Positions 53,615 to 62,749 of a stretch of 64,000 nt of DNA are shown here, one piece after another. Source of the DNA: DMER01 sp003451645 (lineage in GTDB: Bacteria > Pseudomonadota > Alphaproteobacteria > Micropepsales > Micropepsaceae); the NCBI GenBank assembly GCA_031976175.1, contig DALYLR010000015.1:12636-76635 (forward strand), given 5' to 3'. Below the pieces are notes generated by a model. The model had not been told where the DNA came from and made no database searches. It worked only from the letters and a program-made list of their open reading frames with translations. The position numbers were made by a program, and so were the translations under genes. How positions within the stretch are numbered: the stretch's first letter is position 1; every line of letters starts with the position of its first letter.

Positions 53615-54012
53615 GGGCGCGGCTTTCAACTGAGAGGTGACGCGTCAGCATAAGCCCGCGCGGGCTTGGCGTGTCAAAGGGGCCATCGAGGAAAGCGGGC
53701 CTTCTGTGGCCCATTTGCACGGTGGGGGCTTTACATCGGCCCCAAGGAACCCCATCTCCAGATGAGGCGATAAGGGCTTGAAAAGATTGTGAGATCAGGA
53801 CGTAACAAGACGGCACGCCAACGTAACAGAACGTAACACAGCGTAACAAAACGAAACAAAACGAAACAGGACGACACAAAACGAAACGGTGCGCGCCCCA
53901 CGACAGTGCGCAAGCGGGGCCCCTGAGGCGCATGCGAAAGCGGTTGACTAAGCCCGCGCGCTGACAAAAAGTCAGGCGGCACATTCGGATTGCGTCGGGA
54001 GGATAACCCACC
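53615..54012. other. Non-coding stretch with decamer array
   Basis: About 400 bases with no supportable gene. Contains the decamer array at 53801-53891 and the leader of the gene at 54013, which has GGAGGAT before its start. Confidence 0.6.
53801..53891 (+). repeat. Tandem array of nine degenerate decamers
   Basis: Units begin at 53801, 53811, 53822, 53832, 53842, 53852, 53862, 53872 and 53882: CGTAACAAGA, CGGCACGCCA, CGTAACAGAA, CGTAACACAG, CGTAACAAAA, CGAAACAAAA, CGAAACAGGA, CGACACAAAA, CGAAACGGTG. Consensus CGWAACAAAA, one unit per helical turn. Confidence 0.85.
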
Positions 54013-55050
54013 ATGAGCGCGACACTGGTCTATAACCGCGACGATATTTTGGCCTGCCATCCGTATGCTAAGCCCCAAGTGGAGGCTGGTTATGCCCTGC
54101 ATGGCGGGTTTGACGCACAGGGTCAGTACCTCAGTCCACGGACGTTGCATCGCTGGCCCGCTGTCAAGGCGTGGGGGCAGCAATTGGCGGGGCGGGGCTG
54201 GCCGCTGATCGATGCGAGTGTCAGGCTGCTGCGCCGGGACAATTATCCCAATCCAACCCAACAAAAAGTGCTGCTAAGCCATGGCTTGGGCCAAACATTG
54301 TGGAACGGATTGACAATTACAGGCGTGATTGAGGCCCGTGGCCGCGCGCTTTGCGATGTCACAGCACCGGACTTCCAGACCATTATCGCCGAAGACCTGA
54401 GCGGGACCTGCACGGGCCATTTGAACAAGGGCTTGCTGCACGCGCATGGCCTTGACGAAGGCGGTAACCCCGACGCGGGCCAAGGCGGCCATGACGCGAT
54501 GTGGTTTGCAGTGCGCGATGCCTTGTTTGGCAAGGACGCCTATCCGATCCCGGAGATCCCGGAAAGCCTGTCCCGGCCGGAAAAGAAGCGGCATTTCCCC
54601 ATGATCAGCGCCGAGCATGAGGGCTGGATCCTTCTGCTCATGAATGTGCTGATGATCGAGGTGCGGGCGGAGAAGTTCTTCAGCTATTGCAACAGCGTGA
54701 TGCGCGATCCGGACAATTTCCGCGACCGGCGCGAGGCCGCGTTGCATGCGGCGGACATTGTCGACCGTATACGGATCGATGAGGATATCCATGTGGCCTA
54801 TCTGCAGTGCTTTATCTCCGAATTGCGCTCGTTCACATTTCTAGGCCAAGACGGGCAGCGCTATGAGGGCCGGGCCCTGATCGATCCGGTCTGGGAGGCC
54901 ATGATCGAATGGCACGCAGTGACACAAGCCGATGAGGCGCGTGCGCAGGCCCGCACCGATATCCGCGCGCGCATCCTGGCGCAGCCAAACGGCGCACGTA
55001 TCATGGCCGAGTTCGACGCCGCCGAGGGGCTTGCGACTGCTGCCGAATAA
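54013..55050 (+). CDS. Unknown protein, possible ferritin-like metal site
   Basis: 345 aa with GGAGGAT before ATG. Not recognised as a named family. The second half is helical and carries ISAEHEGWILLLMNVLMIEVRAEKFF and IDEDIHVAYLQCFISELRS, spaced Glu/His residues that look like a carboxylate-bridged di-metal (ferritin-like) site. N-terminal half is mixed. Cytoplasmic. The decamer array sits in its upstream region. The SDR gene follows after 25 nt. Confidence 0.65.
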   Translation: MSATLVYNRDDILACHPYAKPQVEAGYALHGGFDAQGQYLSPRTLHRWPAVKAWGQQLAGRGWPLIDASVRLLRRDNYPNPTQQKVLLSHGLGQTLWNGLTITGVIEARGRALCDVTAPDFQTIIAEDLSGTCTGHLNKGLLHAHGLDEGGNPDAGQGGHDAMWFAVRDALFGKDAYPIPEIPESLSRPEKKRHFPMISAEHEGWILLLMNVLMIEVRAEKFFSYCNSVMRDPDNFRDRREAALHAADIVDRIRIDEDIHVAYLQCFISELRSFTFLGQDGQRYEGRALIDPVWEAMIEWHAVTQADEARAQARTDIRARILAQPNGARIMAEFDAAEGLATAAE

Positions 55051-55075
55051 TCCTTCCGTTTAAGGACTAAAACGC

Positions 55076-56002
55076 ATGAAAGAGCTAAAAGGCCGCACAG
55101 CCTTTATCACCGGCGGGGCCAGCGGGCTCGGCCTTTCGATGGCGCGCGCCTTTGGCGCACAGGGCATGAATGTCATGATCGCCGACATCGAGCAGGCGGC
55201 CCTGAACGCAGCACTTGAGGACCTGAAAGGCCGGCAAATCAAATGCGCGGGTGTGCTGTGCAATGTGGCCCACCGCGACCAGTTGCGCGACGCGGCGCTG
55301 AAAACCATCGCCCAGTTCGGCAAGGTCCATGTGCTTTGCAACAATGCTGGCGTGGGCGCCGGCGGCGTTGTGGGGCAGGTGCCGGAGCGGGATTGGGACT
55401 GGATCATTGATGTGAACCTGAAGGCCGTAGTGCATGGCATGGATGTGTTCCTGCCACTGATCAAATCGCACGGCGAGGGCGGGCATGTGGTCAACACCGC
55501 CTCCATGGCGGGGATGATCTCGCCGCCAGCGATGGAGCCCTATAACGCCACCAAATTCGCGGTCGTGGCGATGTCGGAAGGCTGGCAAATGCAGCTGGCG
55601 GCGGAGAATATTGGGGTGTCGGCGCTGTGCCCCGGTTTTGTCCGCACGCGGATCCATGAGAGCCGCCGCAACCGGCCGGATGAGTATGGCGCGGATGAGG
55701 GATCGGAGGTCCTGACCGGTGCGGCCGCGCAGCTCGTCAATTCGGGCATTGACCCTGATGCGGTTGGCGCGCGGGTGGTTGAGGCGATCCTCGCCAATGA
55801 GCTCTACATCTTCACCCATCCCGAGATGCGGCCGCTCGTCGAGCAGCGCTTCGCGCGCATCCTGGAAGGCTTTGATGTGGCGGCACGCAGCCCGGCGCTC
55901 AAAGGCCAAGTGGCGGGACTGGCCGGGAATGCTCTATTTGAGGCTGCGGCGGCCGCGGCGGGTGAGCAGGCGGCGGCGACATTGCTGGGGCCCAAGAAAT
56001 AA
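55076..56002 (+). CDS. SDR family oxidoreductase
   Basis: 308 aa. FITGGASGLG cofactor loop (residues 10-19), Asp in IADIEQ suggesting NAD preference, CNNAGVG, catalytic Ser in NTASMAGM and YNATK Tyr/Lys. Close to the longer SDRs with a C-terminal Ala-rich tail. Probably one unit with the 345-aa gene. Confidence 0.9.
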   Translation: MKELKGRTAFITGGASGLGLSMARAFGAQGMNVMIADIEQAALNAALEDLKGRQIKCAGVLCNVAHRDQLRDAALKTIAQFGKVHVLCNNAGVGAGGVVGQVPERDWDWIIDVNLKAVVHGMDVFLPLIKSHGEGGHVVNTASMAGMISPPAMEPYNATKFAVVAMSEGWQMQLAAENIGVSALCPGFVRTRIHESRRNRPDEYGADEGSEVLTGAAAQLVNSGIDPDAVGARVVEAILANELYIFTHPEMRPLVEQRFARILEGFDVAARSPALKGQVAGLAGNALFEAAAAAAGEQAAATLLGPKK

Positions 56003-56006
56003 GGCG

Positions 56007-56519
56007 CTATTGGAGCGGCGGGACATTGTCCGTATACTGACCCCGGACATTGCCCGGCGTGCTGTATTGGCAGACAAGGATGTTGCCATCGGTGCAGGTC
56101 TTTACGCCGCAGCCAACGGCGGTCGTGCCGCGCCAGATGATTTGAGTGAAGTGACCGGTGACTTGGGCATTGCGCGCGGCGCCCTTGGCGAAGTCATAGT
56201 CCTTGATTTCATCGTACCAGCTTTGCACCTGACCCAATTGGGTGTAGCGGGCGCCCCACCACCAAGCCAGGTTCTCCCCATTCTCAGTGGTGCTGTGTTC
56301 AAACGTACAACGGTCAGCCCAGGCCTGCGCCTCGGCCTGAAGTGTTTGCGACCAGGTGAGCGCAGGCACGCCATGGCGGGCGCGCAATTCATTGTGCTTG
56401 GCGAGCAGGCCCGACTGATCAAGGACTTCGCTCGCCGCATTGGCATGCGGTGCGGTGGTTGATGCCGAGACGAACACCCATACAAATGCCCAGAGTGTGA
56501 TCGGCAGAGTTCTGATCAT
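56007..56519 (-). CDS. Exported CAP-domain (SCP/PR-1-like) protein
   Basis: 170 aa. Signal peptide to about residue 27. CAP domain: LLAKHNELRARHGVPALTWSQTLQAEAQAWADRC, HSTTENGENLAWW, and VTGHFTQIIWRGTTAVGCG, with conserved His/Glu pairs; GNILVCQYSTPGN closes it. Four cysteines probably form disulfides. Secreted; function in bacteria unclear. Confidence 0.92.
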   Translation of the reverse strand: MIRTLPITLWAFVWVFVSASTTAPHANAASEVLDQSGLLAKHNELRARHGVPALTWSQTLQAEAQAWADRCTFEHSTTENGENLAWWWGARYTQLGQVQSWYDEIKDYDFAKGAARNAQVTGHFTQIIWRGTTAVGCGVKTCTDGNILVCQYSTPGNVRGQYTDNVPPLQ

Positions 56520-56591
56520 CGATCTAAGGCTTCTCTCGCAGGATTGATCAATCTGTGGCAGCAGACTATCCGCGAGCGGCGTAGTGCGCAA

Positions 56592-57797
56592 TCACGTGGT
56601 GATCAGTCCCTCGAACCGCGCAAGGCCCTTGGCGTCTGGGAATATCCGCGTCTCCAGGGTGGTGCGGTCCAGGCCCCAATGCTGCGCCAAGGCTGCGGCA
56701 AAGAGCGCGCGCAAATCGTTGACCGGCGCCAGATCGCGTCCCTCGAACAGAGCCTTGGGGCTCAAGCCTGGCCAGTCGCCGAGGATGCGGCCGCCCTTGA
56801 CCGCGCCGCCACAGCAGAAGGCCACGCTGCCTTGGCCGTGGTCGGAGCCATTGGTGCCGTTCATGGCGACCGTGCGGCCGAATTCGGTCGCGACGATGAC
56901 CACGGTCTTGGCCCAGTGGGTGCCCAAGCCGGTCTTGAGCGCCTTGAGCGTGTCGTCGAGATTCTTGAAGCGCTGAGCGATTTGGCCCGTTGCCGCCCCT
57001 TGATTGGCATGGGTGTCCCAACCATCAATGGACATGGCGGCCGCCGCTGGCCCTCCTGGGGCGCTCAAAAGCTTTGTCGCAGCTTCGGCCATTTGCAGAT
57101 TGGCGCCCGCCCCATAAGCGCCGCGCATGCCGCCAGGCTCAGGCATATTGGCCGAACCCGCAATGGCGGAGGTCTCAACTGCTTGCGCCAAGGATGGCCC
57201 CAAGACCGGATCGCCCGCATAGAGATCCATCAGGCGGCTGACGGTATCGGCGTTGGGGGCTGCAATGAAGGAGGGTGACCAGGACTTGACCGGAGCGGGA
57301 CCGCGCAAGATGAGCGGGATCGTCCGGCCGATGCCAACCGCCTCCCGCGCGGCTGGCGGCGCCAGAGCCCGGTTGAGCCAGCCATCGCCGATCGCAAAAA
57401 CCTTGGCCCCGCCACTCTCCAGCACGTCTTGGCCATCAAAATGGCTGCGGTCGCGATAGGGGGAGGCGGCGGCATGCAGGACCGCCAGCGATTGCTCCGT
57501 CCACAGACTATGCAGGAAGGGCATCTGCGGGTGCAAGCCAAAGCCTTGAGCCAGGGGCAATGCGCCGTCCTTTTCGCTGGGCGGGGCGATGGCCAAGCGG
57601 CTGCGCAGCCTCGCGTAATCGGGGTCAGCAAAGGCGGGGACGGCGCTCAACCCATCGGCGGCGCCACGCAAAATCACGATCACGAGCTTGCGCTCGGCGG
57701 AGGCCGCTGCGGCGGCACTGCCGGAGTTGGCATGGAAGAGGGTGAGGGCGCCTGCGGCCTGAAGCACGGTGCGGCGGGTTAGGGTCGCGTGCGGCAT
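56592..57797 (-). CDS. DUF1501 family Tat-exported protein
   Basis: 401 aa from ATG 57797 with AGGGAG about 8 nt upstream. Twin-arginine signal TRRTVLQAAGALTLF. DUF1501 has an alkaline-phosphatase/sulfatase-like fold; here VIVILRGAADGLSAVP, DGWDTHANQG and VATEFGRTVAMNGTNGSDHGQG carry the metal-site residues. Always found with DUF1800, here directly upstream in the same operon. Substrate unknown. Confidence 0.93.
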   Translation of the reverse strand: MPHATLTRRTVLQAAGALTLFHANSGSAAAAASAERKLVIVILRGAADGLSAVPAFADPDYARLRSRLAIAPPSEKDGALPLAQGFGLHPQMPFLHSLWTEQSLAVLHAAASPYRDRSHFDGQDVLESGGAKVFAIGDGWLNRALAPPAAREAVGIGRTIPLILRGPAPVKSWSPSFIAAPNADTVSRLMDLYAGDPVLGPSLAQAVETSAIAGSANMPEPGGMRGAYGAGANLQMAEAATKLLSAPGGPAAAAMSIDGWDTHANQGAATGQIAQRFKNLDDTLKALKTGLGTHWAKTVVIVATEFGRTVAMNGTNGSDHGQGSVAFCCGGAVKGGRILGDWPGLSPKALFEGRDLAPVNDLRALFAAALAQHWGLDRTTLETRIFPDAKGLARFEGLITT

Positions 57798-57808
57798 GGA
57801 CATTCTCC

Positions 57809-59263
57809 CTAGCGCCATTGGAATTCTGGGCTCATCAGCGCCAGAGTGAGGCCCTGATCGGCGCTTTCCGCCCGCTCAATGGCCTGACGGGTCACGGGCC
57901 GCAGGACTGGCCCCAGGACATCATTTGCACGCTCTGCAGGCTTGATCGATGAGCCGAGCCGCTGGCCCAGGGCCTGCGCCCACTCGATGCGTTTCATCAG
58001 GGCATCGCCGCCCGACCAACTGGCAGCGTCATCGGGCCAGCCCTTGGGGCTTGGCGCACGGTATGGGACCTGACCCAACTGCGTGTAGGCGGCGATGAGG
58101 GCTCGGTCTTCAACTTTGTTGAGGCCTGTCAGACGAAGTCCGGACACAATGAAATCGTTGGGGCTCTTGAATTTGCGCGCCTGGGCGTCCCAGGCTTCAG
58201 GCAGGCCAATCAGTGTCTCGTGCAGAGCCGGCAGGGAGCCGTTGCTGCGCGTAAATGCGGCAGCCAAAGCGGCGACGGCACCGGGCGGGGGCTCATCCGA
58301 GATGAAGTGGCGGGCAAGCTTGGTTGCGATGGTGCGCGCGGTGGCGGGATGGACGCTCAGGTCGCGCAAGATCGCGGCGGCCTGATCCTCGCCCGCTTGC
58401 GCATAGGTCTTGCCCAACACGGTGCGGGGGCCAGGTTCGTGGAATTGCGGGATAAAGACAAAGGCCCCAAGTTCGAGCGTTGGCACGCGCTCGCGCACTG
58501 GCTTGCTGACCAAGGTCCAGCCGGTCAGGGCCTTGGCAAACTCCGTCACGTCGGCCTGGGTATAGCCACCCTGGGCGCCCAACGTCATCAACTCGAGAAC
58601 CTCGCGGGCGAGATTTTCGTTGAGGCCGGTGTTGGCACGCTGCCCAGCCGGGGAGGTGGGGCCCCGCGATTGGGCCTGGTCGAGATAAAGCAACATGGCG
58701 GGGTGGCGGCAGACATTCAGCAGCAGGTCTGAAAAACCGCCCGTCATCCCTGGGCGGATGACCTCGCGCTCGTAAAGCCCAGCAAAGGGATAAACGGTGA
58801 CCCTTGTGGTGGAAATGGTGAAGTGATTGGCCCAGAAATGCACCAGGCGCTCGGCAAACGTGGCTGTCGATGACAAAGCGCGGTTGGTGCGGGCCGCCGC
58901 TTCGGTGATGGACAGGGCGACAAGACTGCGGACCGTGCCTTGCGTCTCGGTGCTGAGGGCGGCCATCTCACCGCCTTGGTCCATGCCCTTGGAGTTCTCT
59001 GGGGGCTTGGGCATCTCCGGGGCGGTGCGGCCTTGCGGATTGAGCATCTGGCGCACCTCACGCGTGGCAAGGAACTTGGCCAAGGCCTCGGTGGCCTCTG
59101 CGCGCGTGGTCAAGCCGGTGGCATCAACACTGAACGCGGCGGGACCTGCGATTTGGGCGGCGAGCCACCCGCGCGGATCACCGGCAATGGTTTGCAGTTC
59201 GCCAGGTCTGGCGCCATAGCCAAACCTGTTCGCCGCGACCGCAGCCAAGCGTATATCAGGCAT
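57809..59263 (-). CDS. DUF1800 family protein
   Basis: 484 aa from ATG 59263 with GGGGGAG 6 nt upstream. RFGYGARPGELQ, LVHFWANHFTIS and NENLAREVLELMTLGA, then GYTQADVTEFAKALTGW are DUF1800 hallmarks. Largely helical. Partner of DUF1501, 11 nt downstream; the pair probably works together at the cell surface. Confidence 0.93.
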   Translation of the reverse strand: MPDIRLAAVAANRFGYGARPGELQTIAGDPRGWLAAQIAGPAAFSVDATGLTTRAEATEALAKFLATREVRQMLNPQGRTAPEMPKPPENSKGMDQGGEMAALSTETQGTVRSLVALSITEAAARTNRALSSTATFAERLVHFWANHFTISTTRVTVYPFAGLYEREVIRPGMTGGFSDLLLNVCRHPAMLLYLDQAQSRGPTSPAGQRANTGLNENLAREVLELMTLGAQGGYTQADVTEFAKALTGWTLVSKPVRERVPTLELGAFVFIPQFHEPGPRTVLGKTYAQAGEDQAAAILRDLSVHPATARTIATKLARHFISDEPPPGAVAALAAAFTRSNGSLPALHETLIGLPEAWDAQARKFKSPNDFIVSGLRLTGLNKVEDRALIAAYTQLGQVPYRAPSPKGWPDDAASWSGGDALMKRIEWAQALGQRLGSSIKPAERANDVLGPVLRPVTRQAIERAESADQGLTLALMSPEFQWR

Positions 59264-59344
59264 TGCTTGCTCCCCCACCAATGGAGCGTTTAACGCTCAC
59301 TTGCGCCTGTCCCGTCGGCGGCCATGGCTGTCTTTAGACTAGGT

Positions 59345-60565
59345 CTAGGGAACTTCGCCGAATTTGGCGAACTCCTGGTCAATGCCGGGCTGGATCTGCA
59401 TGGCCATGGCAAGGTCGGTCCTTCCGCCCGCCGTGTCACCCTCGCGCAGACGCGCGAGCCCCCGGCCGTAAAAGGCCCATGCGCTGGAGGGCTGGCTCTG
59501 AAGTGCCAGATCATAGGCCTGCCGCGCCTCGGCAAAGCGCTCCAGCCTCAGCAAGACAAAGGCTCGGCTGTCGATTGCTGCCGCGAAATCAGGCCGCAAG
59601 CGCACCGCCTCGTCACAATCCTTGAGCGCCAAATCAAGATCAATGCCCTGGGTCGCCCGGAACCAGCACCGGCCATTGAGAAAGGTATGGGACGCCGGTT
59701 GAAGTGCGATGGCCTGATCATAATCGCCCAAGGCCTCAACGATCTTGGCTTGGCGCACATTGGCGATCGCCCGGCGGTAATAGGCGTCAGCGGCCGACGC
59801 CGACTGCGCAATGGCGGCGGTGAAGTCCGCCTCTGCCGCTTGCGGATTGGCGAGAGAGAGTTGGGCGTTGCCACGGCCCATGAGTGCGCCTGTCAAGGTG
59901 CCATCAAGGGCAAGGGCGGAGGTGAAATCGGAGATGGCTTGTTCCGGCGCGCCCGAGCGCAGGCGCGCATTGCCACGCGCCAAATAGAGGGCCGGATCAT
60001 TGGGCGAGGCCCGGAGCGCCGCATCAAAGTCGAGCAGCGCGGCCGCGTGGTTCTGCGTGTCCAAATACGCGGCACCACGCTGCGCGAGCGCCGTAGCTAA
60101 GGCGCGGCCAGTTTCCTTGCCCGAGGAAATCACTACAGAGCAATCGGCGACGCGCTTGGGCGGCGCGATCTTTGCCGAAGACGTGCAGTGTTTCCAGGCA
60201 ATGTCCGTGTCCTGAAACAGCTGATAGACAGTCCACCCGGCAGCCCCCGCAAGCCCAAGCCCAAAAAGGCCAATCAGCGCGCGGCCCCTCCAACTGGCAA
60301 GAAAACGCCTTACGCGGATCGACAGCGGCCTGCGAGTGAGTGTGCCCGCCATGAGTGCGGGATCGGTGCTAAGGTCGAGAGATTGCGCGCTCGCAATGGC
60401 CGATTCCGTTGGCGGCTTGGCATCTTTGCTGGGAACGTAGAGCGGCTTATCGCCGGGGCCAAACTCAAGGGCGGGCACCGCGGACACAGCCGCCGCCTCC
60501 GCCATCTCCTTTGCAGGTGCGGTATCCTTCTCTTGCCGTTCCTCACCCTCGCTCACGGCCGACAT
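59345..60565 (-). CDS. Membrane-anchored TPR protein
   Basis: 406 aa. N-terminal disordered cytoplasmic part, one membrane helix at about 97-118 (ALIGLFGLGLAGAAGWTVYQLF), then six TPR-like repeats outside (ALATALAQRGAAYLDTQNHAAALLDF, ALYLARGNARLRSGAPEQAISDF and further). Two cysteines (KHCTSS, ADCSV) at the start of the periplasmic part may pair. Scaffold; partner unknown. Confidence 0.85.
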   Translation of the reverse strand: MSAVSEGEERQEKDTAPAKEMAEAAAVSAVPALEFGPGDKPLYVPSKDAKPPTESAIASAQSLDLSTDPALMAGTLTRRPLSIRVRRFLASWRGRALIGLFGLGLAGAAGWTVYQLFQDTDIAWKHCTSSAKIAPPKRVADCSVVISSGKETGRALATALAQRGAAYLDTQNHAAALLDFDAALRASPNDPALYLARGNARLRSGAPEQAISDFTSALALDGTLTGALMGRGNAQLSLANPQAAEADFTAAIAQSASAADAYYRRAIANVRQAKIVEALGDYDQAIALQPASHTFLNGRCWFRATQGIDLDLALKDCDEAVRLRPDFAAAIDSRAFVLLRLERFAEARQAYDLALQSQPSSAWAFYGRGLARLREGDTAGGRTDLAMAMQIQPGIDQEFAKFGEVP

Positions 60566-60619
60566 GATCCCGCTCTCGCCGTCCCTCGCCTTTACCCGTC
60601 AACAGCATACAGCGAGCCG

Positions 60620-60793
60620 CTAGCGGATTCCAGGGTCTTCGCCCATGGCTTTCCGGATCAGCCAGCCAATGAAGGCCAGCACAATGACAAAGGCCACGGC
60701 CGCCGTATGCTCGCGTCTGCCAATAATATCGTTGTCCGGAAAGAGCTGGACCCATAAACCCCAGATTTGACGCAGCTTTGTGATGACGTCCAT
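60620..60793 (-). CDS. Small membrane protein (57 aa)
   Basis: MDVITKLRQIWGLWVQLFPD, then one membrane helix (AAVAFVIVLAFIGWLI) and a charged end KAMGEDPGIR. AAAAGGG lies about 9 nt before ATG 60793. It lies 54 nt upstream of the TPR membrane protein on the same strand, so the two probably share a transcript. No family recognised. Confidence 0.65.
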   Translation of the reverse strand: MDVITKLRQIWGLWVQLFPDNDIIGRREHTAAVAFVIVLAFIGWLIRKAMGEDPGIR

Positions 60794-61189
60794 TGCACTT
60801 TGCCCTTTTGGACCCTTGGGTCACCTTTTGGCCCGTCTATTGAACCAGGGACCCGTTTCTGAAAGGTCGCGATTGAGTGCAGATATTTGGATAAATTTAC
60901 TCTATCTAAAATTGTGAGGCGAAGCTGTATCAGCCTGTGATGATTATGCCGCAGCTCAGGTGGTGGGGGTGAGGGGAGCTGCGCCCGCAAGATATGGTTA
61001 ATCCGCGTTTACCTTCACGCTCCGCGTGTGCGCACGCGCTCAGTGGAGCAAGAATTGTGTTGAAACAGACGGTGAAAGAAAACCTTCTTGTGCGGCGGGT
61101 GTTCAAAGACAGGTTCACGCTATTTCAGACTACGACGTTCCTAAGACTTACTTACTGGCAATAATCACAATACAGAAATCTCCCTGGCA
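60794..61189. other. Non-coding stretch before the glycosyltransferase gene
   Basis: About 400 bases, partly AT-rich (ggataaatttactctatcta near 60890), with no gene I can support. It should hold divergent promoters for the small membrane protein and the glycosyltransferase. Confidence 0.5.
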
Positions 61190-62749
61190 ATGCTGGGACA
61201 GGAAAGCCGTGCCGTGCGTCAAGCCACGCAAGCCCAACATAAGGTGTTTGACAAGGGAGAGAACCCTGACGCGGCCACTATACATTTGTGCGCAGTCGAT
61301 GGCGCGGATAGCGTTTTGAATGCAGGGTCTTGTTTGGACAGTGAGGCCGCTAATCTTCATCGCGCAGTCTGGGGTTTGAAGGAGGCGCAGCCTGAGGATT
61401 CGGCGTTTTGGGTTGTCACACGCCAACAGCGGTTTGTCTTGATTGCGGCGGGGGCGGCCATCGCGCTCTCGGCCATGTTCGCCCCTCTTTTGACCCTCGG
61501 GCTTTTCGCGGGCGCGGCGGGTGCCCTCAATATTGTGGTGGCCGGTTTCCGGTTGTGGCTGGCGGTGCTGGCGCCAGACGCGGCGTCCCCCGTGCCAACG
61601 CGTGGCGGACTGTTGCGGGTGCGTAAGACCTGGCCCTCCTACACGGTGCTGGTGCCCTTGTTCCGCGAGGCCCATGTCGTACCAGGATTGGCACAAGGTT
61701 TGGGGCGGCTCGATTATCCGCCCGGGCTCGTCGAGATTTTCCTTGTGTGCGAGGCGGATGACGAGGCTACCGTCGCGGCCGCACGGGCCGCGGCGCAGGC
61801 CGATGCACGCTTCCGGGTGATCGCCGTGCCCCCGTGCGAGCCGCGCACCAAACCCAAGGCGTTGAACTTTGCGCTGGCCTATGCGGCGGGCGAGTTGTGC
61901 GTGGTCTTTGATGCCGAAGACCGTCCGGAGCCGGATCAATTGCGGCAGGCGGCGCGGCGCTTTATGACGTCCACGGATGATCTGGCATGCCTGCAAGCGC
62001 GGCTCAATTGGTATAATCGCAACCGCAATTGGCTGACGCGGGCCTTCGCGCTGGAATATGCGCTGTGGTTTGACTACCTCTTGCCGGGCCTTGAGCGACT
62101 CCGGGCGCCGATCCCTTTGGGCGGCACGTCCAATCACTTCAAGACGGCAGCACTGCGCCGGTGCGGGGCGTGGGACCCCTTCAACGTCACGGAGGACGCC
62201 GATCTGGGTCTGCGGCTGATGCGGCAGGGCGGGATCGTCGCGACCATCCCATCCACCACCTATGAGGAGGCGACGAGCAGGCCATCCGCCTGGATTAGGC
62301 AGCGCTCGCGCTGGATCAAGGGCTATATGCAGACCTGGCTGGTGCAGATGCGCGATCCGGTACGGCTTTGGCGGGCGGCGGGGCCGTTTGGCTTTCTGGC
62401 CTTCCACTTGTTCGTAGGTGGTGTGGTATTGACCGCCCTCGTCAATCCCTGGCTTTGGCTCTTGACCCTTGTCGAGGCTGCGCGCTGGGGCTTGGGGGCG
62501 CCCGCGCTGCTGGGGGATGCGGCGGCGCTGATCACAGTTACCAGTCTTGTGCTGGGCAATCTCGGCCTCATTTATCTGAATATGCTGTGTGTCCTGCGGC
62601 GGGGCTGGTTTGAGCTGGTGCCTGCGGCGCTGATGACGCCCATCTATTGGATCTTGATTTCTGTCGCGGGCTATCGCGCCTTGGTGCAGCTGATCACTGC
62701 GCCATTCTATTGGGAGAAAACAACCCATGGCGCGGATGCGCCCGCATGA
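61190..62749 (+). CDS. GT2 family glycosyltransferase, membrane-bound processive type
   Basis: 519 aa. Membrane segments at about 80-125 and four near the C-terminus (400-500). Catalytic domain 145-370: VLVPLFREAHVV, VFDAEDRPEPDQ (DxD-like), TEDADLGLRL (catalytic Asp) and QRSRWIKGYMQTW (QxxRW), all hallmarks of BcsA/hyaluronan-synthase-type GT2; closest in feel to NfrB-like enzymes. Builds or exports a polysaccharide at the inner membrane. The next gene starts within its last four bases. Confidence 0.9.
   Translation: MLGQESRAVRQATQAQHKVFDKGENPDAATIHLCAVDGADSVLNAGSCLDSEAANLHRAVWGLKEAQPEDSAFWVVTRQQRFVLIAAGAAIALSAMFAPLLTLGLFAGAAGALNIVVAGFRLWLAVLAPDAASPVPTRGGLLRVRKTWPSYTVLVPLFREAHVVPGLAQGLGRLDYPPGLVEIFLVCEADDEATVAAARAAAQADARFRVIAVPPCEPRTKPKALNFALAYAAGELCVVFDAEDRPEPDQLRQAARRFMTSTDDLACLQARLNWYNRNRNWLTRAFALEYALWFDYLLPGLERLRAPIPLGGTSNHFKTAALRRCGAWDPFNVTEDADLGLRLMRQGGIVATIPSTTYEEATSRPSAWIRQRSRWIKGYMQTWLVQMRDPVRLWRAAGPFGFLAFHLFVGGVVLTALVNPWLWLLTLVEAARWGLGAPALLGDAAALITVTSLVLGNLGLIYLNMLCVLRRGWFELVPAALMTPIYWILISVAGYRALVQLITAPFYWEKTTHGADAPA

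Noticed and set aside
53801..53891. CRISPR array
   Set aside because: Units of 10 bp follow without spacers, and no cas gene is near.
61148..62728. 526-codon open frame opposite the GT2 gene
   Set aside because: Composition (Arg/Gln/Pro/His-rich) is that of an antisense shadow; the sense strand has all GT2 motifs.
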